Shown here piece by piece: positions 21,682 to 31,226 of a stretch of 33,522 nucleotides of DNA. A program made the translations under genes and the position numbers. Source of the stretch: an uncultured Lachnospiraceae bacterium (lineage in GTDB: Bacteria; Bacillota; Clostridia; Lachnospirales; Lachnospiraceae); assembly GCA_910578605.1 (NCBI GenBank), contig CAJTQG010000018.1:1-33522 (forward strand). Direction: 5' to 3'. Below the pieces are notes generated by a model that ran no database searches, had not been told where the DNA came from, and saw nothing but the letters and a program-made list of their open reading frames with translations. The stretch's first letter is position 1; each line of letters starts with the position of its first letter.

Positions 21682-23346
21682 ATGGCTAAGAAAAATAATT
21701 TTTTTATACAGGCAATGATATTGATGGCGGCAGGAGTCATTACCCGTATTATCGGTATTTTATATCGTATTCCTATGACCAATTGGCTTGGCGATACCGG
21801 AATATATTATTACAATCAAGCATACCAGGTATATATGTTATTTTTAATTTTAACATCCTACAGCATGCCTCTTGCTGTATCCAAAATGGTATCTGCTAAG
21901 ATTTCACAAAAGGAATATATTAACTCCTACCGAATTTTAAAAACCGCTATATTTTTTGGCCTTGCCACAGGCGGTTTCTCCTTCTGCATTTTAATGTTCG
22001 GTGCTAATTTGATTGCCGGCATTATAAAGGTACAGGGCTGTATTCTTGCTCTTCGGGTGCTTGCGCCTGCCCTGCTGGTAATGCCAGTTCTCGGCTCTCT
22101 TCGGGGATATTTTCAAGGTATGAATACCATGATGCCCACAGCCCTCTCCCAGATTGTGGAACAGATTATCAATGCAGTAATCAGCCTTCTGGCTGTGCTG
22201 TTTGGTCTGAGAGGTGCAGGGCTTCTCAACAAGACTTTTCATGCCAATCTTTCCGATACCGCTTACGGCGCTGCGGGAGGTGTCCTTGGTTCCCTGCTCG
22301 GAGCGGCAAGTGCACTTATATTGTTAGGCTTTGTCTTTTCTCTGTACAAAAAACCTCTTAAAAAACTGATGCGGTTGGAGCGGAGGCATAAGCGCGCTAG
22401 GGTGGAGGAATATTCTTACATTCTGCGGATTCTTGTGTTAACAGTAGTTCCGGTAATTCTAAGCACTGCTGTGTACAATATCAGCGGATTTATTGACACT
22501 TCGGTTTACAACAATATTATGGTACATAAAAATGTTGCCGAATATGAGGCGTTAGGAGGGGTATTTACAAGTAAATATACTACCTTAATTCAGCTCCCAA
22601 CAGCGATAGCCTCCGCACTGTCCTCCTCCATGATTCCCAGCATTTCCGCGGCAGTTGCCGTCAACAACAAAAAGACAGCACTGCACAAGGTAGACTTATC
22701 TATGCGTTTTATTTTGATTATCTCCATCCCCTGTGCAATTGGCCTTGCCGTGCTGGCCCGCCCTATCTTTTACTTGCTCTTTGGGTGGGAAAGCTTGGAT
22801 ATTGCCTGCAATATGATGTATATAGGCTGTGTCTCTGTTGTCGTGTACTCCCTGGCCACCATCACAAACGGAATCCTGCAGGGAACCAACTACATGCGGC
22901 TTCCGGTAATTCACTCTGCCATTTCCGTAGTAATCCAGCTTATAGTCATGATTGTACTGCTGTTTACTACCAATTTAAAAGCATATGCCTTAGTGATTGC
23001 AGACGTACTGTTTTGTCTGGTAGTATGTATTTTAAATCTCAATGCTATACGCAGACATCTGCGGTACTATACAAATATATGGAACACTTGGATATTGCCC
23101 CTGCTTGCAGCCGGAGTTATGGGTGTAGTAACTTACTTTATCTACCATATTGTTTTTGCCCTGATTTACCATGGAAGCGCCCTAAAGCTTTGTGTGCTCT
23201 CAAGCTTGCTCCTATCCATCTGCGTTGCAATTGTTGTGTATGGGGGACTTCTTCTATATCTTCAAGTGGTGGATGAGAATGATTTAGCGGCAATGCCTAA
23301 GGGGGATTTCATCATTAGAATTGCCAGAAAATTTCATTTTATGTAA
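21682..23346 (+). CDS. SpoVB/MurJ-like lipid flippase (MOP superfamily)
   Basis: A 554-aa polytopic membrane protein with about 14 hydrophobic segments. The start KNNFFIQAMILMAAGVITRI and GILYRIPMTNWLGDTGIYYY is that of the SpoVB/polysaccharide-biosynthesis family, and YFQGMNTMMPTALSQIVEQI and FTSKYTTLIQLPTAIASALS are conserved further on. SpoVB in Bacillus is needed for spore cortex synthesis, probably moving lipid-linked peptidoglycan precursors. Paralogs make the precise role uncertain, so no symbol is given. GGAGAGG lies 4-5 nt before the ATG. Confidence 0.88.
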   Translation: MAKKNNFFIQAMILMAAGVITRIIGILYRIPMTNWLGDTGIYYYNQAYQVYMLFLILTSYSMPLAVSKMVSAKISQKEYINSYRILKTAIFFGLATGGFSFCILMFGANLIAGIIKVQGCILALRVLAPALLVMPVLGSLRGYFQGMNTMMPTALSQIVEQIINAVISLLAVLFGLRGAGLLNKTFHANLSDTAYGAAGGVLGSLLGAASALILLGFVFSLYKKPLKKLMRLERRHKRARVEEYSYILRILVLTVVPVILSTAVYNISGFIDTSVYNNIMVHKNVAEYEALGGVFTSKYTTLIQLPTAIASALSSSMIPSISAAVAVNNKKTALHKVDLSMRFILIISIPCAIGLAVLARPIFYLLFGWESLDIACNMMYIGCVSVVVYSLATITNGILQGTNYMRLPVIHSAISVVIQLIVMIVLLFTTNLKAYALVIADVLFCLVVCILNLNAIRRHLRYYTNIWNTWILPLLAAGVMGVVTYFIYHIVFALIYHGSALKLCVLSSLLLSICVAIVVYGGLLLYLQVVDENDLAAMPKGDFIIRIARKFHFM

Positions 23347-23432
23347 AAGATGAATAAATTTTCTTTTTTTGGAAACACTCTTGTTTGACAGCAAAACATT
23401 TCTATGAGATTTGTTGGATAACGGAGGTTTTT

Positions 23433-24056
23433 ATGAAGAAAATTACTTATATATTAGGTTTTTTTGCTATTTCCTTTTTGTTTGTTATGCTGTATTATGG
23501 AACATATTATTACGCAAAAAAACACTTTAAAAGTGAAGCAGAATTAAAAAGTCAAGTCGAGAGTATGGAAAATCCTGCACTGCAGCAAACTCAGGATGTA
23601 GCTGCTTATGAGGAGGAAGTGGTGAAAAAGGACACTAACTTTCAGGTGGAGAATTACCATATTGACACGAAAAAATGCGAGACAGTTACCCAGGAGCTTC
23701 CAGTGGAATACATCGGTATGAACAGACAGGAGATGATTGATTATTTAAGCAGCTATGAGCCTGAGGAAGAAAACCTCTCCAATGTTCAGCTGGTTTCTTT
23801 TTCCTCCAAGGAAGTGGTCATTCGCAAATCCTACACAAAAAAAACACAGACCCGCACAGTGGAAAACAAATATTGGATTTTGGAGGAAGATGGATTGCTT
23901 ATTGTGTACAAGCAGGATAAGGAGACGATTTATATTCGCACAGGAATCTCTATTTCCAAACTGTCAGCTGTGGAGCAAAGCCTATGTAGAGGCGAGGGAA
24001 TTCCCTTTGAAAATATTCACGATTTATACCGCTATTTAGAATCTTGTACTAGTTAA
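23433..24056 (+). CDS. BofC-like membrane-anchored protein
   Basis: A 207-aa protein with an N-terminal membrane anchor (residues 4-24, ITYILGFFAISFLFVMLYYG), a coiled or extended Glu/Gln-rich stretch, and two small domains. QELPVEYIGMNRQEMIDYLS and the C-terminal GISISKLSAVEQSLCRGEG, with LLIVYKQDKETIYIRTG, recall BofC (bypass of forespore C), which in Bacillus inhibits the SpoIVB protease in the forespore. I chose the ATG at 23433 (GGAGG 6 nt upstream) rather than 23385. The family is inferred from pattern, and the sporulation role from the family. Confidence 0.65.
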   Translation: MKKITYILGFFAISFLFVMLYYGTYYYAKKHFKSEAELKSQVESMENPALQQTQDVAAYEEEVVKKDTNFQVENYHIDTKKCETVTQELPVEYIGMNRQEMIDYLSSYEPEEENLSNVQLVSFSSKEVVIRKSYTKKTQTRTVENKYWILEEDGLLIVYKQDKETIYIRTGISISKLSAVEQSLCRGEGIPFENIHDLYRYLESCTS

Positions 24057-24093
24057 AACAGCACAATCCATCTATGAAGCAGAAAGGAATATT

Positions 24094-25785
24094 ATGGAAT
24101 ATTATTTTATCATTTGTGCAGCAGTATTTCTCTTTTTTGTTTATCAGGCGTATGCCGGCAAAAAAGAAAGAGCCAAAAAATTAGAACAGCTTGTAAGGGA
24201 AAACTGGGGAAAGGTGCCTTGCAAAGAGTACGAATTGGAGGAATTTGCCCAGATTTCCCACTACTATGATAAGACAAAGAGCAGATTTGATTTTACCATT
24301 GATGAAACTACATGGAATGACATAGATGGGGACAGTCTGTTTATGCTGTGCAACTCCTGTCTTTCTTCGGTTGGGCAGGAGTATGTATATCGAATGCTTC
24401 GTGTTCCCAGCATGAAACAGTCAGAGCTAAATAAACGCTATGAGACAGGAAAATATTGGCTAGAGCATCCAAAAGAGGCAATGAAATGCCGGAAAATCTT
24501 TGCCCGTCTCGGCTACAGCAAAAAAATTGCACTTTACGATTACATACATCATTTAGAAGAATTGTCAGAGATGAGAAACTGCAGAAATGGAAAACATTAC
24601 TTTTCCATCTGTTTTTTTATAGTTTCCCTTGTCTGTCTGTTTTGCATTCCTCCTGTGGGAGTGCTGTCATTAATTGCATGTCTTGGATACAATGTCTCTA
24701 GCTACTACAAGGAAAAAGCAAAAATAGAAAGTTACTATGTATGCCTCTCCTACATTCTAGGTATGATAGAGACTACAAGAGCACTAGACAAAGAACATTT
24801 TGAGGTGCTAAAGGATTACGGCCCTGATTTTAAAAAAATTCAAAAAAGCTTTGAAGCAATGGAAAAAAATCATTCCCTTCTCATGTCAGGGAATGGTATG
24901 TCCGGTGGTCCGACTGAAATTGTGATGGAATACACTCGTATGCTATTGCACATTGATATTATTAAATTCAATCAAATGCTGACAATTGTAGTAGACAAAA
25001 AGGAGGAATTAGAGCTTCTATTTGAACTGCTTGGTGAAATTGAGGGAAATCTATGCATTGGTTCTCTTATGACATTGATGCCTTATACATGCAAACCTGA
25101 CCTAAAAGAAAAAGACGGCTCTTTGCCCATGAGATTAGCTTTTCGTGAAATGTATCATCCTCTTATTGAACATCCTGTTGCTAATTCTTTGTCGGAAAAC
25201 AAATGTGTGCTGATTACTGGCTCTAATGCCTCAGGTAAATCTACTTTTTTAAAGACAATTGCACTCAATGCCCTGTTTGCCCAGACATTCTGTATTGCTT
25301 TTGCCCAGGAATATAAAGGAAACTTTGTACACCTCTATTCCTCCATGGCACTGCAGGACAATCTGCAGGGACAGGAAAGCTATTATATGGTGGAAATTCG
25401 CATGTTAAAGAGAGTAATTGACGCAGCAAATGGAAGAGTGCCTGTACTTTGTTTTATTGACGAGGTATTAAGGGGAACTAACACTGTGGAGAGAATCGCC
25501 GCCTCCTCCCAGATTTTAAAAGACTTATCCGGCAAAAATGCATTGGTTTTTGCCGCAACCCACGATATAGAGCTGACTGAGATTTTAAAGGAGCAGTATG
25601 CCAATTATCACTTTAGCGAGGAAGTGTTAGCAGATGATGTAAAATTTTCCTACCAATTACAGAAGGGAAAAGCTATGACGAGAAATGCCATTCGGCTGCT
25701 TGGCATTATGGGCTATGATGAAAAAATCATCTCCAAAGCGGAAGCGAAAGCCAAGCACTTTATTGAGACAAACAGTTGGATTTGA
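24094..25785 (+). CDS. Membrane-anchored MutS-like ATPase
   Basis: A 563-aa protein with an N-terminal hydrophobic helix (2-19), a second hydrophobic pair at about 170-205, a helical lever region, and a C-terminal MutS domain V ATPase: Walker A ITGSNASGKSTFLKTIALNA (from about 374), Walker B VLCFIDEVLRGTN (about 452-464) and the switch His in AATHD. The mismatch-binding domain I of MutS is absent. Such membrane MutS-related proteins are common in clostridia and bacteroidetes, but their function is not known; they are unlikely to be mismatch repair proteins. AGAAAGGA lies 6 nt upstream. No promoter of its own was recognised. Confidence 0.85.
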   Translation: MEYYFIICAAVFLFFVYQAYAGKKERAKKLEQLVRENWGKVPCKEYELEEFAQISHYYDKTKSRFDFTIDETTWNDIDGDSLFMLCNSCLSSVGQEYVYRMLRVPSMKQSELNKRYETGKYWLEHPKEAMKCRKIFARLGYSKKIALYDYIHHLEELSEMRNCRNGKHYFSICFFIVSLVCLFCIPPVGVLSLIACLGYNVSSYYKEKAKIESYYVCLSYILGMIETTRALDKEHFEVLKDYGPDFKKIQKSFEAMEKNHSLLMSGNGMSGGPTEIVMEYTRMLLHIDIIKFNQMLTIVVDKKEELELLFELLGEIEGNLCIGSLMTLMPYTCKPDLKEKDGSLPMRLAFREMYHPLIEHPVANSLSENKCVLITGSNASGKSTFLKTIALNALFAQTFCIAFAQEYKGNFVHLYSSMALQDNLQGQESYYMVEIRMLKRVIDAANGRVPVLCFIDEVLRGTNTVERIAASSQILKDLSGKNALVFAATHDIELTEILKEQYANYHFSEEVLADDVKFSYQLQKGKAMTRNAIRLLGIMGYDEKIISKAEAKAKHFIETNSWI

Positions 25786-25798
25786 AATGTTTTGGCAC

Positions 25799-25807
25799 TG
25801 TTATAAT
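25799..25807 (+). promoter_or_regulatory. Extended -10 promoter of the flavoprotein genes
   Basis: TGTTATAAT contains a perfect -10 with the TGn extension, 41 nt before the start codon. The -35 region (TTTGAA, 25781-25786) is 15 bp away, so recognition would rest on the extended -10. Confidence 0.5.
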
Positions 25808-25847
25808 AGTGTCTAGGTATTCATATTGAAAAAGGAGAGACAGTGCA

Positions 25848-27110
25848 TTGAGACATGTAATAATAGCAGGGGCGGGGGCCTGCGGACTTTTTGCTGCCAT
25901 ACATTGTGCAAGGGCAGGGGCTAAAGTAACGGTAATTGAAAAAAATGAAAACCTGGGAAGAAAACTATTAATGACCGGCAACGGAAAATGTAATCTTACT
26001 AACTCCTGTCAGAACAAGGAGGCCTACCACAGTCAAAATATAGAAAAAGCATGGAAGATTCTGCAAGCCTTCTCTTATGAGGATACAATAAAATTTTTTC
26101 AGGAGGAGGGGATGATAATAGCAAAACACAATGATTACTGTTATCCATACAGCACCCAGGCTGCCAGTGTGCAGGAGCTGTTAATTCGCCTGGCAGAAAA
26201 AGAACATGTTCAATTTATCACAAAGGCTCAAGTAAAGAATATTGCTGTTGGTTCTCCCTTTCATGTTACCATATTAAAAAATCAACATAAACAAATTCTT
26301 TCCTGTGATAGATTAATCGTGGCAACAGGGGGCTATGCCGCCCCCAAAACCGGCAGCACAGGGGATGGTTACTATCTGGCTGGCAGGCAGGGGCACCATA
26401 TCGTACCTACCGTTCCAGCGCTCTGCGGACTTCATGTAAAAGGAAAACACAAAAGCTTTCCCTCTGGTGTCCGATTTGACGTGGCTGTTACTTTACAGAT
26501 AGACAATACAAACATCGCAACCGAAAAAGGACAGCTTCAATTTACGGACTATGGTGTTTCCGGCATTGTAATCTTTCAGCTTAGCCGCTATGCAGCATAT
26601 GGGCTGCAGAACAAGCAGACAGTAACTTTATCCATAGATTTACTTCCCGATTATAACGATAGAGAGTGGAGGGAGATTGCCTGCAAATACCGGACCTTAC
26701 AGATTACAATGGAAGAATTGTGCCATGGCATCTTCCCCAAAAAACTGACTAGCTATCTACTAGAACGGTTGAAGTTTCACAGGGAACAGAAGGCAGCTCT
26801 TGTGGAGGACAGTAAATTTGCAGAATTTATCAATATATGCAAAAAACTTCCTATGGAAATAGAAAACACCAACACATACGACCAAGCACAGGTAACAGCA
26901 GGAGGAATTGATTTAGAGGAGGTGGACGAACATCTTCAATCTAAGCTGACAGAGGGCATATATTTTGCAGGGGAGGTGCTGGATGTAGACGGCAAATGCG
27001 GAGGCTACAACCTCCAGTGGGCGTGGAGCAGCGGATACATAGCCGGCACCCATGCCGCCACTTCATCCTCCTACAACAGAAAGGACAAAACATCCTATGA
27101 TACAAATTAG
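25848..27110 (+). CDS. HI0933/YhiN-family flavoprotein
   Basis: A 420-aa FAD-dependent oxidoreductase. The dinucleotide-binding motif GAGACGLFAAIHCARAGAKV is at the N-terminus, followed by the family block NLGRKLLMTGNGKCNLTNSC and the C-terminal GEVLDVDGKCGGYNLQWAWS. The physiological substrate of this family is generally unknown; a related enzyme, BaiN, reduces bile-acid intermediates, but orthology cannot be judged here. The start is TTG with AAGGAGA upstream; no in-frame ATG is suitable. The end overlaps the next gene by 14 nt. Confidence 0.88.
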   Translation: MRHVIIAGAGACGLFAAIHCARAGAKVTVIEKNENLGRKLLMTGNGKCNLTNSCQNKEAYHSQNIEKAWKILQAFSYEDTIKFFQEEGMIIAKHNDYCYPYSTQAASVQELLIRLAEKEHVQFITKAQVKNIAVGSPFHVTILKNQHKQILSCDRLIVATGGYAAPKTGSTGDGYYLAGRQGHHIVPTVPALCGLHVKGKHKSFPSGVRFDVAVTLQIDNTNIATEKGQLQFTDYGVSGIVIFQLSRYAAYGLQNKQTVTLSIDLLPDYNDREWREIACKYRTLQITMEELCHGIFPKKLTSYLLERLKFHREQKAALVEDSKFAEFINICKKLPMEIENTNTYDQAQVTAGGIDLEEVDEHLQSKLTEGIYFAGEVLDVDGKCGGYNLQWAWSSGYIAGTHAATSSSYNRKDKTSYDTN

Positions 27111-28710
27111 CCAGCTTAAAATGCCGATAAAACACACAAAGGAGGATATCAGCAAAAAACTTAGCCGTATGCTGCATATTCCTGCTAAAGAGACGGCAGC
27201 GTTTTCCATATTAAGGAAATCTCTGGATGCAAGAAATAAAACAGATTTAAAATGGGTCTATACGATTGGTTTAGAACATAAGCAGGAAGAAGCTATTATA
27301 AAAAAAGTTCACCATAATAATATTATGTTAACTAATATAAAAAAATATAGTTTTTCTCCCTCCGGAACAGAAAAACTATGTGTTCCTCCTGTGGTTGTTG
27401 GCAGCGGCCCCGCAGGCTTGTTCTGCGCCTATATGCTTGCTTTACATGGTTACCGTCCCCTATTAATTGAGCGGGGAGAACCTTTGGAACAGCGGATAAA
27501 AACGGTAGAGAGCTTTTGGAGAGACGGATTATTAAATGAGGAATCTAACGTCCAATTTGGGGAGGGGGGAGCAGGGACTTTTTCTGACGGAAAATTAAAC
27601 ACCAACGTAAGAGACAAATGTAATCGAAACCGCTTTGTTATTGACACCTTTTTATCTTTTGGAGCCCCAGCTTCTATTGCCTATGATTATCATCCCCACA
27701 TCGGTACGGATTTATTAAGTAAAATTATTGTAAGGATGCGGGAAAAAATAAAGGAATTAGGGGGGACTATTTCCTTTTCTACAAAATTGATAGACTGTGA
27801 ATATGAGAATAACCAACTTTGCTCTATCACAGTGGAATCCACAAAAAGGGACCATGCTCGCCGCAAAATATGTGCCCAAGTTGTAGTGCTGGCTATTGGC
27901 CACAGCGCCAGGGATACTTTCCATATGCTTTACGAAAAAAAGCTGCCTATGGAGCCAAAATCATTTGCCGTTGGAATGCGGGTGGAGCATTCTCAGGAGA
28001 TGATTAACAAATGTATGTACGGAAACACTTATCCCAAAGAGCTTCCGGCGGCCCCTTACAAATTAACTGCCAAAACAAAAAATAATCGAAACGTATATTC
28101 CTTTTGTATGTGCCCCGGCGGCTATGTTGTAAACGCTTCCTCCCAGAGTGGACGAACGGCAGTAAATGGTATGAGTTACTCTGGAAGAGATGGGGAAAAT
28201 GCAAACAGCGCTATTATTGTCAATGTGACTCCCGATGATTTTGAGGACAAAGGAGTGTTAGGGGGCGTGGCATTCCAAGAAAAACTAGAGGAGATTGCCT
28301 ATCAGCAGGGCCAAGGGAACATTCCCATACAAAGATATGAAGATTTTTGTCAAGACAAAGCAAGTGTTTGTACAGGAAAGGTTCAGCCAAACAGTAAGGG
28401 GAATGTGCAATTGTCAAATCTGCGCCCGATTTTTCAGGAGGAAATCAATCAAGCTTTTATAGACGGGATGGAGCAGTTTAACAAAAAAATACCAGGATTT
28501 TCCCATCCAGACACTCTTCTTTGCGGTGTGGAAAGCAGAACCTCCTCCCCTGTGAGAATTGTGCGGGACGACAACTATACTAGCAGAATAGAAGGAATTT
28601 ACCCATGCGGGGAGGGGGCAGGCTACGCAGGAGGAATTACCTCCGCAGCCATGGACGGAATAAAAGTATTTGAGGCAATTGCAAAAAAATACAAAGCTTC
28701 GCAGCAGTAA
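27097..28710 (+). CDS. FAD-dependent dehydrogenase (COG2509-type)
   Basis: A 537-aa protein. About 90 residues of N-terminal alpha/beta domain (MIQISQLKMPIKHTKEDISK and WVYTIGLEH) precede a FAD-binding core with VVVGSGPAGLFCAYMLALHG, then FGEGGAGTFSDGKLNT, MRVEHSQEMIN, MCPGGYVVNASS and the C-terminal YPCGEGAGYAGGITSAAMDG. This is the pattern of COG2509 flavoproteins of unknown substrate. I chose the ATG at 27097 (AAAGGA 11 nt upstream) because the extension from 27052 lies entirely inside the previous gene. The overlap suggests coupled expression of two flavoproteins. Confidence 0.88.
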   Translation: MIQISQLKMPIKHTKEDISKKLSRMLHIPAKETAAFSILRKSLDARNKTDLKWVYTIGLEHKQEEAIIKKVHHNNIMLTNIKKYSFSPSGTEKLCVPPVVVGSGPAGLFCAYMLALHGYRPLLIERGEPLEQRIKTVESFWRDGLLNEESNVQFGEGGAGTFSDGKLNTNVRDKCNRNRFVIDTFLSFGAPASIAYDYHPHIGTDLLSKIIVRMREKIKELGGTISFSTKLIDCEYENNQLCSITVESTKRDHARRKICAQVVVLAIGHSARDTFHMLYEKKLPMEPKSFAVGMRVEHSQEMINKCMYGNTYPKELPAAPYKLTAKTKNNRNVYSFCMCPGGYVVNASSQSGRTAVNGMSYSGRDGENANSAIIVNVTPDDFEDKGVLGGVAFQEKLEEIAYQQGQGNIPIQRYEDFCQDKASVCTGKVQPNSKGNVQLSNLRPIFQEEINQAFIDGMEQFNKKIPGFSHPDTLLCGVESRTSSPVRIVRDDNYTSRIEGIYPCGEGAGYAGGITSAAMDGIKVFEAIAKKYKASQQ

Positions 28711-28748
28711 AAAACAAAAATGGAACATAAGAAAGGACTTAATAGATT

Positions 28749-29606
28749 ATGGAAGCATGGCAGGAGAATATGAGAGATAGAATGAAAGACAAAAAAAGAA
28801 TTGTAATAAAAATTGGCTCCTCCTCTCTGACTCACCCAAATACAGAAAAATTAAATTTAGGGAAATTAGAGCTTTTAGTTCGCATACTGTGTGATTTACA
28901 CAACCAGGGAAAGGAGGTTGTCCTAGTATCCTCCGGCGCCATTGCTGTAGGGCGCAATAAAATCGGCTTGAGGGAAGCCCCAAAAAATATTCCTCAAAAG
29001 CAGGCATGTGCCGCTATTGGACAGGCACAGCTTATGATGATTTACCAGAAATTATTTTCCGAATACAATCATGTCACAGCCCAGGTGCTGATGACAAAAC
29101 ATACTATTGTTCGCCCAGAAAGCAGAATCAACGCCCAAAATACCTTTCATGAATTGCTGCAGCTAGGTGTTATTCCCATCGTAAACGAAAATGATACGAT
29201 TTCCACCTATGAAATTAAATTTGGGGATAATGACAGGCTTTCCGCTGTAGTAACTGCATTAATTCAAGCAGATTTATTAATATTGCTCTCCGATATTGAC
29301 GGACTATATACAGATGATCCCAACCAAAATCCTCAGGCTGGATTTATTGACATAGTACCAAAAATGACAAAGGATTTTTTTGAGATGGGTAAGAAGAGCT
29401 CCTCTAGCACTATGGGAACAGGAGGTATGGCAACGAAGCTGGATGCCGCAAAAATTGCCACAGAATCCGGTGCAGACATGATTATTGCCAATGGAGAAGA
29501 CTTGCATATTCTGCCGAAAATTATGGCAGGAGAAAAAGAAGGAACCTTGTTTTTGGCACATAAAAATGATGATTTCTATTTGATTGATTATTTGTCTGAG
29601 GAGTAG
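28749..29606 (+). CDS. proB: Glutamate 5-kinase, short form
   Basis: A 285-aa amino acid kinase that phosphorylates glutamate as the first step of proline synthesis. Visible blocks are VIKIGSSSLT (phosphate loop), VLVSSGAIAVGRNKIGL, QVLMTKHTIVRPESRINAQN, VNENDTISTYEIKFGDNDRL and GTGGMATKLDAA. The PUA domain found at the C-terminus of the longer E. coli enzyme is absent. Short forms occur in other bacteria. AAAGGA is 11 nt before ATG 28749; ATG 28782 is a possible alternative. The partner proA lies 2.2 kb downstream on the same strand. Confidence 0.95.
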   Translation: MEAWQENMRDRMKDKKRIVIKIGSSSLTHPNTEKLNLGKLELLVRILCDLHNQGKEVVLVSSGAIAVGRNKIGLREAPKNIPQKQACAAIGQAQLMMIYQKLFSEYNHVTAQVLMTKHTIVRPESRINAQNTFHELLQLGVIPIVNENDTISTYEIKFGDNDRLSAVVTALIQADLLILLSDIDGLYTDDPNQNPQAGFIDIVPKMTKDFFEMGKKSSSSTMGTGGMATKLDAAKIATESGADMIIANGEDLHILPKIMAGEKEGTLFLAHKNDDFYLIDYLSEE

Positions 29607-29664
29607 ACTAATAGACATAACAAAACTGTTTTAAAGTTATTTTTGTTAAAATGGAGACTGACTT

Positions 29665-30867
29665 ATGAATTTAAAAATCTATAAAAATAAAGCCGATTTT
29701 TCTGGCGTATATTTAAAAGATCATATTGTATTGGAAAAAATAAAGACAGATAAAAAACTGGCATACAACAAAGAACAGCCTTCTCTTCTGCCTGTAGACT
29801 ATTATCTATACCACTTAGATGAAAACATTCAAATTGAGGTGGCTTCGGGAATGAAAAAATATGATTTAGGGAAAATATATTTTTTACCCTCCTCCTGTGA
29901 TTATGTTTATTTTACAACATACAGTGTACTGCAAAACGGATTTCACCGCATTTATTTAATGCGTTTTCTCGAAGAGCAGGATTTGCTTGAGGAAGTCTAT
30001 TCCCTAGACTGCCAAGGAATAGATTTTCTCTCTCGGCTTCGTCTCTCCTTTTTCATTTTAAATGACAGCTATTTTCTCATTCAGAAGGAGGAGGATTCTA
30101 ACAGAAAAGATGTATGTATGTTTTCTTATGATGTGGTCTTCTATTCTGTCAAGGAAAAAAAAGAATACGAAGTGAAGGACGAAAACCTAACAATGAATGG
30201 TATTGATTGTATGATTCAGCTCCAGGATAATCTGTGTTTGATTAAAACCGGTTTTCCCCTCACTCCCCATGACAGATTTTCCCGCTTAAATGAGAAGGAG
30301 GTCAGTGTGGAGAATATCTATGTGATAAACCGTGAACAGCTTGTCTCCGACTTAGTTTTGCAAAAAGAAAATGTACTAGGACAAAGTATCGACCAAACCT
30401 ACTATGACGCCACTATTCCCTATGCTGCCCAAGCCGAGAACTTCGTGGTGTATTCCAAAGTAAAAAAAGAAAATCGGGAGGAGGAGATTATATTTTACGA
30501 TTATAAGAACAATATCCAATACAGCTGTATCTATCCTGGTATTGATAATACTTATCCATCCGCCAAAACTTATATATTAGGAGGGCAGCCTTGTGTCCGG
30601 CTGGAAAAGGAAAAATATTGTGAGCTTTTGGATGTGGCAACAAACCAGCCGCTGTTAAAGCTGGAAAAACAAGAACATTTAGAAGCTGTGCTCCATGATT
30701 TTATACTGGTGGAGAAACGAAAACATAAGCTGTTTTCTAGGAATTCCCGCAGCAAGGTAAAAGTATATAAATATCCTGCCATGGCGCTGCTCCACGAAGA
30801 AAAAGGTCAATTTCAGTGCGCCATCAGTCCTGAGGAGGAAGAATTGTATTTATTTATCACAAAGTAA
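29665..30867 (+). CDS. Unrecognised 400-aa beta-rich protein
   Basis: An intact frame with TGGAG upstream of the ATG. It has no signal peptide or transmembrane helix and is rich in Tyr, Phe, Asp and Glu. Alternating hydrophobic-polar stretches (for example VYFTTYSVLQNGFHRIYLMR and ENFVVYSKVKKENREEEIIF, then EEEELYLFITK at the end) suggest many beta strands, perhaps a propeller-like fold, which is an inference. No catalytic motif was recognised. The gene lies between proB and the DUF896 gene in a same-strand run that ends in proA. Codon use and base composition look like its neighbours. Confidence 0.6.
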   Translation: MNLKIYKNKADFSGVYLKDHIVLEKIKTDKKLAYNKEQPSLLPVDYYLYHLDENIQIEVASGMKKYDLGKIYFLPSSCDYVYFTTYSVLQNGFHRIYLMRFLEEQDLLEEVYSLDCQGIDFLSRLRLSFFILNDSYFLIQKEEDSNRKDVCMFSYDVVFYSVKEKKEYEVKDENLTMNGIDCMIQLQDNLCLIKTGFPLTPHDRFSRLNEKEVSVENIYVINREQLVSDLVLQKENVLGQSIDQTYYDATIPYAAQAENFVVYSKVKKENREEEIIFYDYKNNIQYSCIYPGIDNTYPSAKTYILGGQPCVRLEKEKYCELLDVATNQPLLKLEKQEHLEAVLHDFILVEKRKHKLFSRNSRSKVKVYKYPAMALLHEEKGQFQCAISPEEEELYLFITK

Positions 30868-30949
30868 TATATTTGCACTGCAGAAATCAAAATCCCGGGC
30901 CATATGTCAAAAACCTGGAAGTTATATTCGATTAAGAAAGGATACAAGT

Positions 30950-31165
30950 ATGTTAGAGGAGAAAATTGCCAGAATCAACGAATTATATCACAAGTCACAG
31001 AAGGAGGGCTTAAGCCCAGAGGAGAAGGAGGAACAGGAACGTCTTAGAAAAGAGTATGTTCAAGCATTTCACAACAACCTTCGCAGCACATTAAATCAAA
31101 TCAGCATTCAAAATCCTGACGGAAGCATTGTGAATTTAAAGGAGAAAGACAAAGAAAAACAATAG
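30950..31165 (+). CDS. DUF896 (YnzC-family) protein
   Basis: A 71-aa charged helical protein. EKIARINELYHKSQKEGLSP and EEQERLRKEYVQAFHNNLR, with LNQISIQNPDGS, form the DUF896 pattern of two helices as in B. subtilis YnzC. Its role is unknown; the Bacillus member is linked to the SOS operon. AAAGGA is 7 nt before the ATG. The acidic-basic tail KEKDKEKQ is likely disordered. Confidence 0.9.
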   Translation: MLEEKIARINELYHKSQKEGLSPEEKEEQERLRKEYVQAFHNNLRSTLNQISIQNPDGSIVNLKEKDKEKQ

Positions 31166-31226
31166 TAAACATAAGGGGAAGCAGCAAAACAAGAAGTTAT
31201 GTATTTTAAAAGAAAGGGGTGTTTGT

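Noticed and set aside
22785..23276. 163-aa plus-strand ORF inside the flippase gene
   Set aside because: Alternate frame of a conserved membrane protein; rich in Cys, His and Tyr as expected of an out-of-frame translation.
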